Shown: one piece after another, positions 46,314-53,766 of the stretch | How the letters are laid out: the number at the start of each line of letters is the position of its first letter | Numbering within the stretch: position 1 is the first letter of the stretch | NCBI RefSeq assembly: GCF_040546585.1 | Contig: NZ_JBEPOC010000001.1 | Coordinates: 62,001-126,000 of the forward strand | Direction of reading: 5' to 3' | Origin: Marmoricola sp. OAE513 | GTDB taxonomy: Bacteria; Actinomycetota; Actinomycetes; Propionibacteriales; Nocardioidaceae | Length of the DNA stretch: 64,000 nt | The notes under the pieces: generated by a model | The model's input: only the letters and a program-made list of their open reading frames with translations | What the model was told of the DNA's origin: nothing | Databases searched by the model: none | Position numbers and translations under genes: made by a program

Positions 46314-46327
46314 TGCAACGTGTTTCT
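46314..46327. promoter_or_regulatory. KstR-like autoregulatory operator upstream of kstR
   Basis: TGCAACGTGTTTCT matches TNNAACNNGTTNNA except for the final base. It is followed at once by TATTAT (46327-46332), a good -10 for kstR. The same box lies 60 bases upstream of the divergent glycosyltransferase start. Confidence 0.75.
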
Positions 46328-46426
46328 ATTATGACTGATCCCGCTGCTAGCCTTGGAATCAAGGTCAATCAGGCAATTGTGCAGGATCGACCAAGCTTCT
46401 CCCAACGCCCCGGAAGGCTGCAGATC

Positions 46427-47035
46427 TTGACGACGAATTCGCTGACGGCCGACGACCTCGGGTCCGCCGCGCAGCGCGACCGCCGCCGCAGGATCCTGGA
46501 CGCCACCATCGCGCTCGCCTCCAAGGGCGGCTTCGACGCCGTCCAGATGCGCGCGGTCGCCGAGCAGGCCGACGTGGCCCTGGGCACGCTGTACCGCTAC
46601 TTCCCCAGCAAGATCCACCTGCTGGTCTCCGCGCTCGCGCGCCAGTTCGACGACACCTCGAGCATGGTCGGCCGCAAGCCGGTCCCCGGCGACTCCGAGG
46701 CCGAGCGCGTCATCTACGTGCTGCGACGAGCCACCCGCGGCATGCAGGGCGACGCGAACCTCACCGAGGCGCTGACCCGGGCCTTCATGTTCGCCGACGC
46801 CTCCGTGGCCACCGAGATCCACGTGGTCGGCATGCAGATGACCTCGATGCTCAACCGGGCGATCAAGGGCGAGGCCTACGTCGAGGGCGAGCAGCCCTCG
46901 GACCAGGACGTCGCCATCGCCCGCGTGATCTCCGACGTCTGGCTCTCCGCCCTGGTCAGCTGGGTCACCGGCCGCGCCACCGCCGAGGAGACCGCCGAGC
47001 ACATCGAGACGGCCGTCCGCCTCGTCCTGCGCTGA
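46427..47035 (+). CDS. kstR: TetR-family repressor KstR of cholesterol catabolism
   Basis: This is a 202-residue TetR regulator. Its DNA-binding region is strongly KstR-like: LGSAAQRDRRRRILDATIAL, VQMRAVAEQADVALGTLYRYFPSKIHLLVSAL. The C-domain includes LTEALTRAFMFADASVATEI and IARVISDVWLS. An ATG at 46331 opens the frame 32 codons earlier, but it lies inside the -10 element. TTG 46427 has GGAAGG ten bases upstream and gives the usual KstR length (about 200), so it is preferred. In homologues the ligand is a 3-oxo-cholestenoyl-CoA thioester. Boxes for KstR are found at six other places in this window. Confidence 0.93.
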   Translation: MTTNSLTADDLGSAAQRDRRRRILDATIALASKGGFDAVQMRAVAEQADVALGTLYRYFPSKIHLLVSALARQFDDTSSMVGRKPVPGDSEAERVIYVLRRATRGMQGDANLTEALTRAFMFADASVATEIHVVGMQMTSMLNRAIKGEAYVEGEQPSDQDVAIARVISDVWLSALVSWVTGRATAEETAEHIETAVRLVLR

Positions 47036-47146
47036 CCTGGCAGCGATACGCACCTCAGCACCGCTGACCTGGCAGGAATGTGCAGCACCCTGTGCACATC
47101 GCTGCCGGGTCAGCGTGATTCAGCGGCACATCGGTGCCAGGTCAGC
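47031..47146. repeat. REP-like cluster: two direct and two inverted copies of a 20-bp unit
   Basis: Copies GCTGACCTGGCAGCGATACG (47031-47050) and GCTGACCTGGCAGGAATGTG (47063-47082) are mirrored by CACATCGCTGCCGGGTCAGC (47095-47114) and CACATCGGTGCCAGGTCAGC (47127-47146). The inner pair can fold into a long stem and the outer pair into another. It fills the gap between the convergent ends of kstR and the SDR gene, so it may terminate both. Confidence 0.8.
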
Positions 47147-47147
47147 G

Positions 47148-47906
47148 TCAGGCGCCGAAGGCGTGGGTGGCGGTCACGCCGCCGTCGATCGCGATCTCGG
47201 CACCGTTGATGTAGCTGGACTCGTCGCTGGCCAGGAACACGTAGAGCGGCGAGACGTCGGCCGGGTGACCGACGCGGCGCAGGGGCACGCGGGAGGCACC
47301 GAACTCCATCGCCGCGTCGCCGCCGTGCGGGCGGGTCATCGGGGTGTCGATCATGCCGGGGTGGATCGAGTTCACCCGGATGCCCTTGGGCCCGAGCTCC
47401 ATCGCCGCGGCCTTGGTCATGCCGCGCACCGCGAACTTGGTGCCGCCGTACGCCGCCAGGGACGCCATCCCGCCGAGACCCTCGGTCGAGGAGGAGTTGA
47501 TGATCGAACCGCCGCCGTTCTTGCGCATCGTGCGGGCGACAGCCTTCATGCCCAGGAACGTGCCGAGCTGGTTGACGTTGAAGACCAGCATGAACTCCTC
47601 GACGGTCATCCGCTCGATGTCGCCGAAACGGAGGATGCCGGCGTTGTTGGCCAGGACGTTGACCGGACCGAAGCGCTCGTTCACGTCCTCGACCAGCGCG
47701 GTCCAGGAGGCCTCGTCGCTGACGTCGTGGTGCCGGAAGTAGGCGCTCTCGCCGAGCTCGTCGGCCAGGGCCTGGCCCTGCTCGTCGGCCACGTCGGCGA
47801 TCGCGACCTTGGCACCCTCGGCGACGAAGTCGCGGGCGATCGCAGCACCCTGGCCCATCGCGCCGCCGGTGACGATCGCGACCTTGCCGTGCAGTCGGTT
47901 GCTCAT
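47148..47906 (-). CDS. Short-chain dehydrogenase (3α/20β-hydroxysteroid dehydrogenase-like)
   Basis: This 252-residue classical SDR has TGGAMGQGAAIA (cofactor), ADVADEQ (NAD-preferring Asp), NNAGI, catalytic Ser in SSSTEG, YGGTKFA (Tyr/Lys), and the C-terminal INGAEIAIDGGVTATHAFG typical of 3α,20β-HSD-like enzymes. It is last in the ferredoxin reductase-ferredoxin-hsd4A-SDR run downstream of a KstR operator. A steroid hydroxyl or ketone substrate is likely from context, but the position is not known. Confidence 0.8.
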   Translation of the reverse strand: MSNRLHGKVAIVTGGAMGQGAAIARDFVAEGAKVAIADVADEQGQALADELGESAYFRHHDVSDEASWTALVEDVNERFGPVNVLANNAGILRFGDIERMTVEEFMLVFNVNQLGTFLGMKAVARTMRKNGGGSIINSSSTEGLGGMASLAAYGGTKFAVRGMTKAAAMELGPKGIRVNSIHPGMIDTPMTRPHGGDAAMEFGASRVPLRRVGHPADVSPLYVFLASDESSYINGAEIAIDGGVTATHAFGA

Positions 47907-47915
47907 CGGGTGTCC

Positions 47916-48824
47916 TCAGACCTTCAGCTGCATGACGGAGTCGGCGGCGAAGCCCACGCTGGGATCACGGCCCTCGAAGTAGCCGCCGAGCGACTTGTCG
48001 AGCTCCGCGAGGTCGAAGGCGTCGCCGGTGGTGTCGAACCGCTGCTCCACGACCGGGGCGCCGATCAGGGCGACCATGCCGCCGTACACGACGAAGAGCT
48101 GACCGGTGATGTTTGCCGCCGCCGGGGAGGCCAGGTAGGCCACCAGGGGGGCGACGTGCTCGGCCGAGTACGGGTCGACGGTCTTGCCCGAGGTGTCCTC
48201 GCCGAAAACGGCCGCGGTCATCGCGGTCCGGGCCCGCGGGGCGATCGCGTTCGCACGGATGCCCATCCGACCCAGGCTGCGCGCGCTGGAGAGCGTGAGC
48301 GCCGTGATGCCGGCCTTGGCGGCGGCGTAGTTCGGTTGACCCGGCGAACCGCTCAGCGAGGCCTCGGACGCGGTGTTGATGATGCTGCCGTAGACCTGCT
48401 CACCGGACTCCTTGTGCTTCGCGCGCCAGTACGCCGCAGCGTTGCGGGAGAGCAGGAAGTGGCCGCGCAGGTGGATCTTCGTGACGAGATCGAACTCCTC
48501 GTCGGTCATGTTGAAGATCATCTTGTCGCGGGTGACACCGGCGTTGTTGACCACCACGTCGACGCCGCCGAGCTTCACGGCCGCCTCGATCATCGCGTCC
48601 GCGGTGGCTCGCTCCCCCACGTCGCCGGCGACCACGGTCGCCGTACCGCCGAGTGCGCGGATCTCCTCGGCCGCCTCGTCGCCCGCGCCCGGCAGGTCGT
48701 TGATGACGACCGCGGCGCCGGCCTTGGCCAGGGCGACGGCTTCGGCGCGTCCGAGACCGGCTCCGGCGCCGGTGACGATGGCCACGCGGCCGTCCAGGCT
48801 CAGCGGGTCAGTGGTTTCAGGCAT
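47916..48824 (-). CDS. hsd4A: 17β-hydroxysteroid dehydrogenase Hsd4A-like
   Basis: This 302-residue SDR has LDGRVAIVTGAGAGLGRAEA (cofactor), NDLPGAG, VVNNAGVTRDKMIFNMTDEEF, catalytic Ser in NTASEASLSG, and YAAAKAGI (Tyr/Lys). The extended C-terminus (SLGGYFEGRDPSVGFAADSVM) resembles the dehydrogenase part of peroxisomal multifunctional enzyme 2. In M. tuberculosis hsd4A (Rv3502c) also lies beside the mce4 operon. It oxidises the side-chain 3-hydroxyacyl-CoA and/or 17β-hydroxyl. It follows the ferredoxin gene by 53 bases. Confidence 0.87.
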   Translation of the reverse strand: MPETTDPLSLDGRVAIVTGAGAGLGRAEAVALAKAGAAVVINDLPGAGDEAAEEIRALGGTATVVAGDVGERATADAMIEAAVKLGGVDVVVNNAGVTRDKMIFNMTDEEFDLVTKIHLRGHFLLSRNAAAYWRAKHKESGEQVYGSIINTASEASLSGSPGQPNYAAAKAGITALTLSSARSLGRMGIRANAIAPRARTAMTAAVFGEDTSGKTVDPYSAEHVAPLVAYLASPAAANITGQLFVVYGGMVALIGAPVVEQRFDTTGDAFDLAELDKSLGGYFEGRDPSVGFAADSVMQLKV

Positions 48825-48877
48825 GCGAGTACTGCTTTCTGGTCAGGTGCGGAGGGAGCGGGAGCTGCTGGGGCCGG

Positions 48878-49072
48878 TCAGCCCTCGACGAGGCTGATCG
48901 CGGACTTCGGGCACGCCGCGATCGCCTGGGCCACGGCGTCGCGGTTCTCGTCGGTGACGTTCTCCTCGGTGATCTGCAGGAAGTCGTCGTCGTCGATCTC
49001 GAAGTTCTGCGGCGCGAGGGCCTCGCACAGGGCGTTGGACTCGCAGAGGTCAAAGTCGACCTTGATCTTCAT
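48878..49072 (-). CDS. fdxD: 3Fe-4S ferredoxin, FdxD-like
   Basis: This 64-residue small ferredoxin has three cysteines in the pattern CESNALC...CP, which fits a [3Fe-4S] cluster. It is very acidic. Such ferredoxins carry electrons to cytochrome P450s or Rieske oxygenases; no P450 is in the window. GGAGGA is seven bases before the ATG. It is positioned between hsd4A and the ferredoxin reductase, like Rv3503c beside mce4. Confidence 0.9.
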   Translation of the reverse strand: MKIKVDFDLCESNALCEALAPQNFEIDDDDFLQITEENVTDENRDAVAQAIAACPKSAISLVEG

Positions 49073-49122
49073 GGTGGTTCCTCCGGGTGTGCGTTCTGGT
49101 CTGGAAAAGTCGTGAGGGAGGG

Positions 49123-50100
49123 TCAGGAGCCTTCGCTCGAGTGCCCCGGGAAGACGCCCTGATCGGGGAAGATCAACGGCGCCGCGTTGTTGATCGCGGT
49201 CGCGACCTCGCCGAACCCGACGGCGATGAGGCGGACCTTGCCCTCGTACTCGGTGATGTCACCGGCGGCGAAGACACGGGGCAGGTTGGTGCGGGTGGCC
49301 GAATCGACGACGATGTGCCGCTTGTCGAACTCCAGACCCCACTCCTTCATCGCGGTGAGGTCGGCGACGAACCCGAGCGCGGCGACCACGGCCTGAGCCG
49401 GACGCGTGACCACCTCGCCGTCCTCCAGGGTGATCTCCACCTGCTCGACGTGCCCCTCGCCCGACAGGGCGGTGACCTGAGCCTTGGTGATCACCTCGGC
49501 CGGTCCGGCGAGCACCTTGTCGATGGTCGCCTGGTGGGCGCGGAACTGGTCGCGACGGTGCACCAGGACGATCGAGTTCGCGATGCCCTCGAGCTGGTCC
49601 GCCCAGTCGAACGCACTGTCACCGCCGCCGACGATCACGACGTCCTTGCCGACGTACTCCTCGAAGGACGGGACGAAGAAGACCAGACCGCGGCCCTCCC
49701 AGCCGTCGCCGGCCGGGAGCGGGCGCGGCGTGAACTTGCCGATGCCCGCAGTGACCACGACAACCTTGGCCTGCACCTCGGAGCCGTCGTCCAACCCCAT
49801 CACGACGTGGTCGTCGTGGACGGTGAGCGCGTTCGCGGTGACGTTGAGGAGGTAGGTCGGCTTGGCGCTGGACGCCTGCTCGACCAGCGCGTTGACGAGC
49901 TCGCGCCCCTTGATGGTCGGGAAGCCCGCCACGTCGAGGATCGCCTTCTCGGGGTAGAGAGCCGAGACCTGACCGCCGATCTCGGGGAGGGAGTCGACGA
50001 GGGTCACCGACATCCCGCGGAAGCCCGCGTAGTACGCGCCGAAAAGACCGGCGGGACCGGCTCCGACGATGAGCACGTCGGTCTGGTGGGTAGAGGGCAC
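49123..50100 (-). CDS. Ferredoxin-NADP(+) reductase, thioredoxin-reductase-like (YumC type)
   Basis: This 325-residue flavoprotein has FAD motif VLIVGAGPAGLFGAYYAG (about residue 9), NADPH motif VVIVGGGDSAFDWADQLEG (about 160) and the C-terminal FAD segment FAAGDITEYEGK. There is no CxxC redox pair, so it is a ferredoxin reductase rather than a thioredoxin reductase. The frame is open to 50133, but GTG 50100 has GGAAGGA seven bases upstream. It is first gene after the KstR operator at 50136-50149. Likely feeds electrons to the adjacent ferredoxin for steroid oxygenases. Confidence 0.86.
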   Translation of the reverse strand: MPSTHQTDVLIVGAGPAGLFGAYYAGFRGMSVTLVDSLPEIGGQVSALYPEKAILDVAGFPTIKGRELVNALVEQASSAKPTYLLNVTANALTVHDDHVVMGLDDGSEVQAKVVVVTAGIGKFTPRPLPAGDGWEGRGLVFFVPSFEEYVGKDVVIVGGGDSAFDWADQLEGIANSIVLVHRRDQFRAHQATIDKVLAGPAEVITKAQVTALSGEGHVEQVEITLEDGEVVTRPAQAVVAALGFVADLTAMKEWGLEFDKRHIVVDSATRTNLPRVFAAGDITEYEGKVRLIAVGFGEVATAINNAAPLIFPDQGVFPGHSSEGS

Positions 50101-50135
50101 CGCAACGTCCTTCCGGGCAGCGAGGCTCCGCAAAG

Positions 50136-50149
50136 TGGAACCTGTTCTA
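50136..50149. promoter_or_regulatory. KstR operator of the ferredoxin reductase-fdxD-hsd4A-SDR operon
   Basis: TGGAACCTGTTCTA, identical to the box upstream of the fused chsE gene, is an exact match to the KstR motif. It lies five bases past the stop of the last mce4-operon gene and 36 bases before the reductase GTG. Confidence 0.9.
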
Positions 50150-50154
50150 ATTTA

Positions 50155-50901
50155 TCAGAACGCCTCGATCTTCGACACGATCCAGTCGCCATCTTTGCGC
50201 GTCAGCGTCATCAGCACGCGGTTCTGGTTCAGTTGCTGCTTCGGCGAGTCCTCCGCGGTCGTCACCGCGTTCACGAACAGCAACGCCTGCGCCCTGCGCG
50301 GCTCGATCGATACCAGGGACGACGCGACGACGGTCGCCTTGAGGGTGAGCTTGGCCTTCAGCACCTTCGGAGAGGCCTGCTTCATGACCTCGTCGTACTC
50401 CTTGATGAAGTCGGCGGTCATCACCGCGCGTGCCTTGCTCTCGTCGGCGTCCAGGGTCTTGTAGGAGTAGGACAGTGCCGTGACCGCGTTCACGGACGCG
50501 CTCCGCAGGGCCGCGTCGCGGAACTCGGTGCTGACCACCTGGTTGCCGATCCCGATCCGCAGACCGTCCTCGCGGGCGTCGTCCTGCGTGAGCCCGTTGA
50601 CCACCAGCCAGACCGAACCGGCCGCGAACAGCAGTCCCGCGAGCACCAGCGCGACCAGCAGGGCGGGGACCTTCGAGGTTCCGCGCGCCGGTGACGTCTC
50701 GTCCACCTCCCCCTCGGCCGCCCCGTCCACGACCTCGGGCACGTCCGTCCCGGGCTCGTCGAACGAGGCTTCCGGCGGGGGCTCGTGCGCCGCGGGCACC
50801 GGCGGCAGGTCGGACTGGCAGAACCGGCACTTCACCGCCGCCACCTTGATCGTCTCGGCGCAGAAGGGGCAGACCTTCTCGTCGTCCTGCGGCGCGCTCA
50901 T
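50155..50901 (-). CDS. Mce-associated membrane protein with N-terminal zinc ribbon
   Basis: This is 248 residues. Residues 10-32 form a zinc ribbon (CPFCAETIKVAAVKCRFCQ, two CxxC pairs). A Pro/Glu-rich linker and one membrane helix (VPALLVALVLAGLLFAAGSVWLVV, about 82-105) follow, then a beta-rich extracytoplasmic domain like other Mce-associated (Mas) proteins, ending in RVLMTLTRKDGDWIVSKIEAF. It is last gene of the mce4 operon, ATGA-coupled to the preceding Mas gene, in the place of Rv3492c. The cytoplasmic zinc ribbon is an addition not typical of the family as I know it. Confidence 0.75.
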   Translation of the reverse strand: MSAPQDDEKVCPFCAETIKVAAVKCRFCQSDLPPVPAAHEPPPEASFDEPGTDVPEVVDGAAEGEVDETSPARGTSKVPALLVALVLAGLLFAAGSVWLVVNGLTQDDAREDGLRIGIGNQVVSTEFRDAALRSASVNAVTALSYSYKTLDADESKARAVMTADFIKEYDEVMKQASPKVLKAKLTLKATVVASSLVSIEPRRAQALLFVNAVTTAEDSPKQQLNQNRVLMTLTRKDGDWIVSKIEAF

Positions 50902-51428
50902 CCGACGAACTGCAGATCGTTGACGAGCCAGGTGCCCTTGACCAGCCTGAGGTCGAGACGGAACCGGTAGTAGCGCTTCTCGTCCACCGACTGACCCTTC
51001 GCCTTCGCCTCGGTGATCAACGAGTTCGAGACGGTGCTGTCGGCAGCGACCAGGGCGACGGCGGAGCTGCGGGTCACCTCGCTGATGCCGACGTGGTTGA
51101 CCTTGCCGATCGAGGTCGCCTTGCCCTGCACCGCAGCGGAGGCGAGGTTGGTCCGAGCAGTCGAGTACTGCTCCTTGAAGGTGCCCGTCGCCAGGGCGAG
51201 CACCTTGTCGATCCGCGAGTCCATGCTGCGGTAGTCGACGTCGAGGAACGCGAGGGTGGCCTTCTCGGCGGCGGCTGCGACGGCTGCGTTGCGCTCGCTC
51301 AGGGCGACCGACGCGTCGTCGCGACCAGGGGCGGGATCAGCACGAAACAGTCGGATGCCGAGGATCGCGACGAACGTGGTCGCCAGCACGGCGGTCACGA
51401 CTGCTGCGACCTGGACCGGACGCCTCAT
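50898..51428 (-). CDS. Mce-associated membrane protein (Mas)
   Basis: This 176-residue protein has one N-terminal membrane helix (VAAVVTAVLATTFVAILGIRLF) and an extracytoplasmic domain ending RLDLRLVKGTWLVNDLQFVG, the form of Rv3493c-like Mas proteins that accompany Mce4. The ATG at 51428 overlaps the mce4F stop (ATGA). An in-frame upstream extension lies inside mce4F and was ignored. Confidence 0.78.
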   Translation of the reverse strand: MRRPVQVAAVVTAVLATTFVAILGIRLFRADPAPGRDDASVALSERNAAVAAAAEKATLAFLDVDYRSMDSRIDKVLALATGTFKEQYSTARTNLASAAVQGKATSIGKVNHVGISEVTRSSAVALVAADSTVSNSLITEAKAKGQSVDEKRYYRFRLDLRLVKGTWLVNDLQFVG

Positions 51429-52657
51429 GGTGCCTCGCCCAGCAGCATCCACTGCCAGGAGTTGTCGCCGAACACGGTGTGCCTCCCGATGGACAGGTTC
51501 TCGCTGACCTGTCCGGTGCTTGCATCGTAGGGCGAAACCCGGTTCCTGTTGCCGGTGACACTCGACGGCGCTGGTGCGTACTTGGACCCCCGCTGGTTCA
51601 CCGGCGGTCCCGAGGCGCAGTGCGCATCGGTGTACGGCGCCGTGTCAGTCAGGTCCGTCGCGGGCCGCCACTGCGCCGGCGGCAGGTAGCCGGCGGTGCA
51701 CGCCGGAGTTCCGTAGTCGAACTGCAGGTTGATGTGCCCGTAGCCGTCCCCGGGGGTGCCCGTGAACCCGCCTGAGACCACGACGGGAAGAGTGACCAGC
51801 GTCTGCTCCAGCGCGTTCAGCCGTGCGGTGACCACCTGGTTGACGGTCACCAGGTTCGTGAGGAACACCGGGAGTGTCGGCGCCAGCCCGGCCATCAGCG
51901 CGTTCACCTCGTTCACCGCCACGGTCCCCCCTTGGAGGATCGTTCGGAGCTCGACGTCGGAGTCCTGGAGCGTGCCGGTCAGGTCGGCGAGGTTCGTGAC
52001 GAGCGAGCGGATCCCGGCGGCGTGGGCTCGCTGGGTCGCCAGGACCGTCCTGCCGGACTCCAGCAGCCCGATCGTCTCCGCCTCGTTGGCGCGAGCCTGG
52101 TCCACCAACGACGATCCGGCGTCGACCATCCGGCGCAGCGGATCCCCCGTCCCGCGGAAGGACGTGCCGAGCTCGGTGACCAAGGTCTGGAGGTCAGCGC
52201 GGTCCACGGAACTGACCAGCCCGTCGACCTTCAGCAGCACGTCGTCGGTGGCCACCGGGAGGCTCGCCGCGGTGCCGACGAAGGTGTGGCCCTCCCCGGC
52301 GTACGGGCCCTTGCCGCTGCTGGGCTCGAAGTCCAGGTACTGCTCCCCGACCGCTGACAGGTTGTGCACGAAGAGCGGGGCCGACCGCGGGATCCGGGTG
52401 CCCTCCTCGACCGTGAAGGTGAGCCGGACCCCAGTGGGGATGACCGTCATCCGGTTGACCTTGCCGACGTTGACGCCCCGGTAGGAGACGTCGCTGCCGA
52501 CGAAGATGCCGCCCGAGGCGGGGAGATCAGCGTGCAGGGTCAGGCCGCGACCGGTCACCTTGTCGATCAGCCCGAGGTAGCCCGCGGTCACGTACACGAT
52601 CCCCACGGCGCTGAGGATCGCAAAGGCGATCAGTCGGTTCCGGACACCGGCGGTCAT
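51425..52657 (-). CDS. mce4F: Mce4F-type MCE-domain protein
   Basis: This is 410 residues: an N-terminal membrane helix (IAFAILSAVGIVYVTAGYLG), the MCE (MlaD-like) beta-barrel domain at about residues 40-115 (GSDVSYRGVNVGKVNRM, GEQYLDFEP), then a long helical region and a Pro/Ser-rich C-terminus. It is the sixth subunit of the hetero-hexameric Mce shuttle that forms a tunnel across the periplasm for sterol import. The ATG overlaps the mce4E stop. Confidence 0.9.
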   Translation of the reverse strand: MTAGVRNRLIAFAILSAVGIVYVTAGYLGLIDKVTGRGLTLHADLPASGGIFVGSDVSYRGVNVGKVNRMTVIPTGVRLTFTVEEGTRIPRSAPLFVHNLSAVGEQYLDFEPSSGKGPYAGEGHTFVGTAASLPVATDDVLLKVDGLVSSVDRADLQTLVTELGTSFRGTGDPLRRMVDAGSSLVDQARANEAETIGLLESGRTVLATQRAHAAGIRSLVTNLADLTGTLQDSDVELRTILQGGTVAVNEVNALMAGLAPTLPVFLTNLVTVNQVVTARLNALEQTLVTLPVVVSGGFTGTPGDGYGHINLQFDYGTPACTAGYLPPAQWRPATDLTDTAPYTDAHCASGPPVNQRGSKYAPAPSSVTGNRNRVSPYDASTGQVSENLSIGRHTVFGDNSWQWMLLGEAP

Positions 52658-53766
52658 CGGGGCCCTCCTCGGAGCAGACCGGCGAACCCAGGTGTCGCCT
52701 GCGTCCGGGGGCACAGCAGGTTCAGCGGTGCCGAGGCGCACAGGTTCGCGAGGTTCGGGAGTCCCGAGGATCCCCCGGTGCCGAGAAGCTTGGCGAGGTC
52801 GAAGTCCATCCGGAACAACGCGTTCGCGTAGTCCCCCATCGCCAGGTCGGCGGCCTCTTTCGGGAACGGGAAGCTGGCCAGGATCGAGATGCCGCGCGGG
52901 AGCGAGTCGCCGGCGTCCGCGAGCTCGCGCAACGCGGGGGCCAGGTGCCGGAGCGTAGCCAGCAGGTCTGCCTTGCTCGCGCGGAGCACCCGGGTCCCGA
53001 CCGCTCCGAGCCTGTCGAGCTGCACGAGCATGCGGGTCAGCTGGTCCTGCTGGCCGCTGAGAACCTCGAGAGCCGGCCCGACCGCGTCGATCGCGGCACC
53101 GAAGGTCGTGCGCTCCTTGTTCAGGGTGCGCACCAGTCGGTCGACCGCGGCCATGGCAGCGACGATCGAACCCTTCTGGTCGTCCAACGACCCGACCAGC
53201 CTGGTGATGTTGGCGAGCGCGCCCCGGGCGTCCTCCGTCCGGCCGTTGAGCATCGTGTTGACCTCGACGCTGATCGTCTTGATCTGCTCGATCCCGCCAC
53301 CGCTGAGCACGCCCGAGAGCGCGCCGAGCACCTCTTCGACCTCCGGGTTCTTGCCGGTCCGCGACAGCGGGATGTTGTCGCCCGTCCTCAGCCGCCCCGA
53401 CGGCTTCGTCGCGGGTTCGAGCAGCGCGACGTACTTCTCCCCGAGCAGGCTCGTCTGGCGGATGTCCGCCTCGGTGTTCGCCGGGAGGTCGAGGTCGCGG
53501 CGGACCTGCAGGGTGATCCTCGCGTGCCAGCCGACCCGCTCCACCTCGGAGACCTGCCCCACCGGAACGTCGTCCACCATGACCGCGGTCCTCGGGACGA
53601 CGTTGAGCGCGTCGGTGAACTCAGCGGTGACGGTGATGGCGTCGTCGGGATCCACCGCCTTTCCGCCCGGCAGCGGCAGGTCGTAGGCGCCGTCGAACCT
53701 GCACGACGAGAGCAGCACCGCTGCCACTGCCAGCACGACGAGGCGCACGGCGTACCGGGGCGTCAC
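52654..53766 (-). CDS. mce4E: Mce4E-type lipoprotein
   Basis: This 370-residue protein begins with a lipoprotein signal ending in LLSSC (Cys about residue 21), as is normal for the E subunit. The MCE domain follows (DDVPVGQVSEVERVGWHARI, LLGEKYVAL), then a helical needle-forming region with heptad-like repeats. GTG at 53766 overlaps the mce4D stop (GTGA). Confidence 0.9.
   Translation of the reverse strand: MTPRYAVRLVVLAVAAVLLSSCRFDGAYDLPLPGGKAVDPDDAITVTAEFTDALNVVPRTAVMVDDVPVGQVSEVERVGWHARITLQVRRDLDLPANTEADIRQTSLLGEKYVALLEPATKPSGRLRTGDNIPLSRTGKNPEVEEVLGALSGVLSGGGIEQIKTISVEVNTMLNGRTEDARGALANITRLVGSLDDQKGSIVAAMAAVDRLVRTLNKERTTFGAAIDAVGPALEVLSGQQDQLTRMLVQLDRLGAVGTRVLRASKADLLATLRHLAPALRELADAGDSLPRGISILASFPFPKEAADLAMGDYANALFRMDFDLAKLLGTGGSSGLPNLANLCASAPLNLLCPRTQATPGFAGLLRGGPR

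Noticed and set aside
46331-46426. ATG at 46331 as the kstR start
   Set aside because: It lies inside a likely -10 element next to the operator and adds 32 residues absent from known KstR proteins; TTG 46427 has a ribosome site and gives the expected length.
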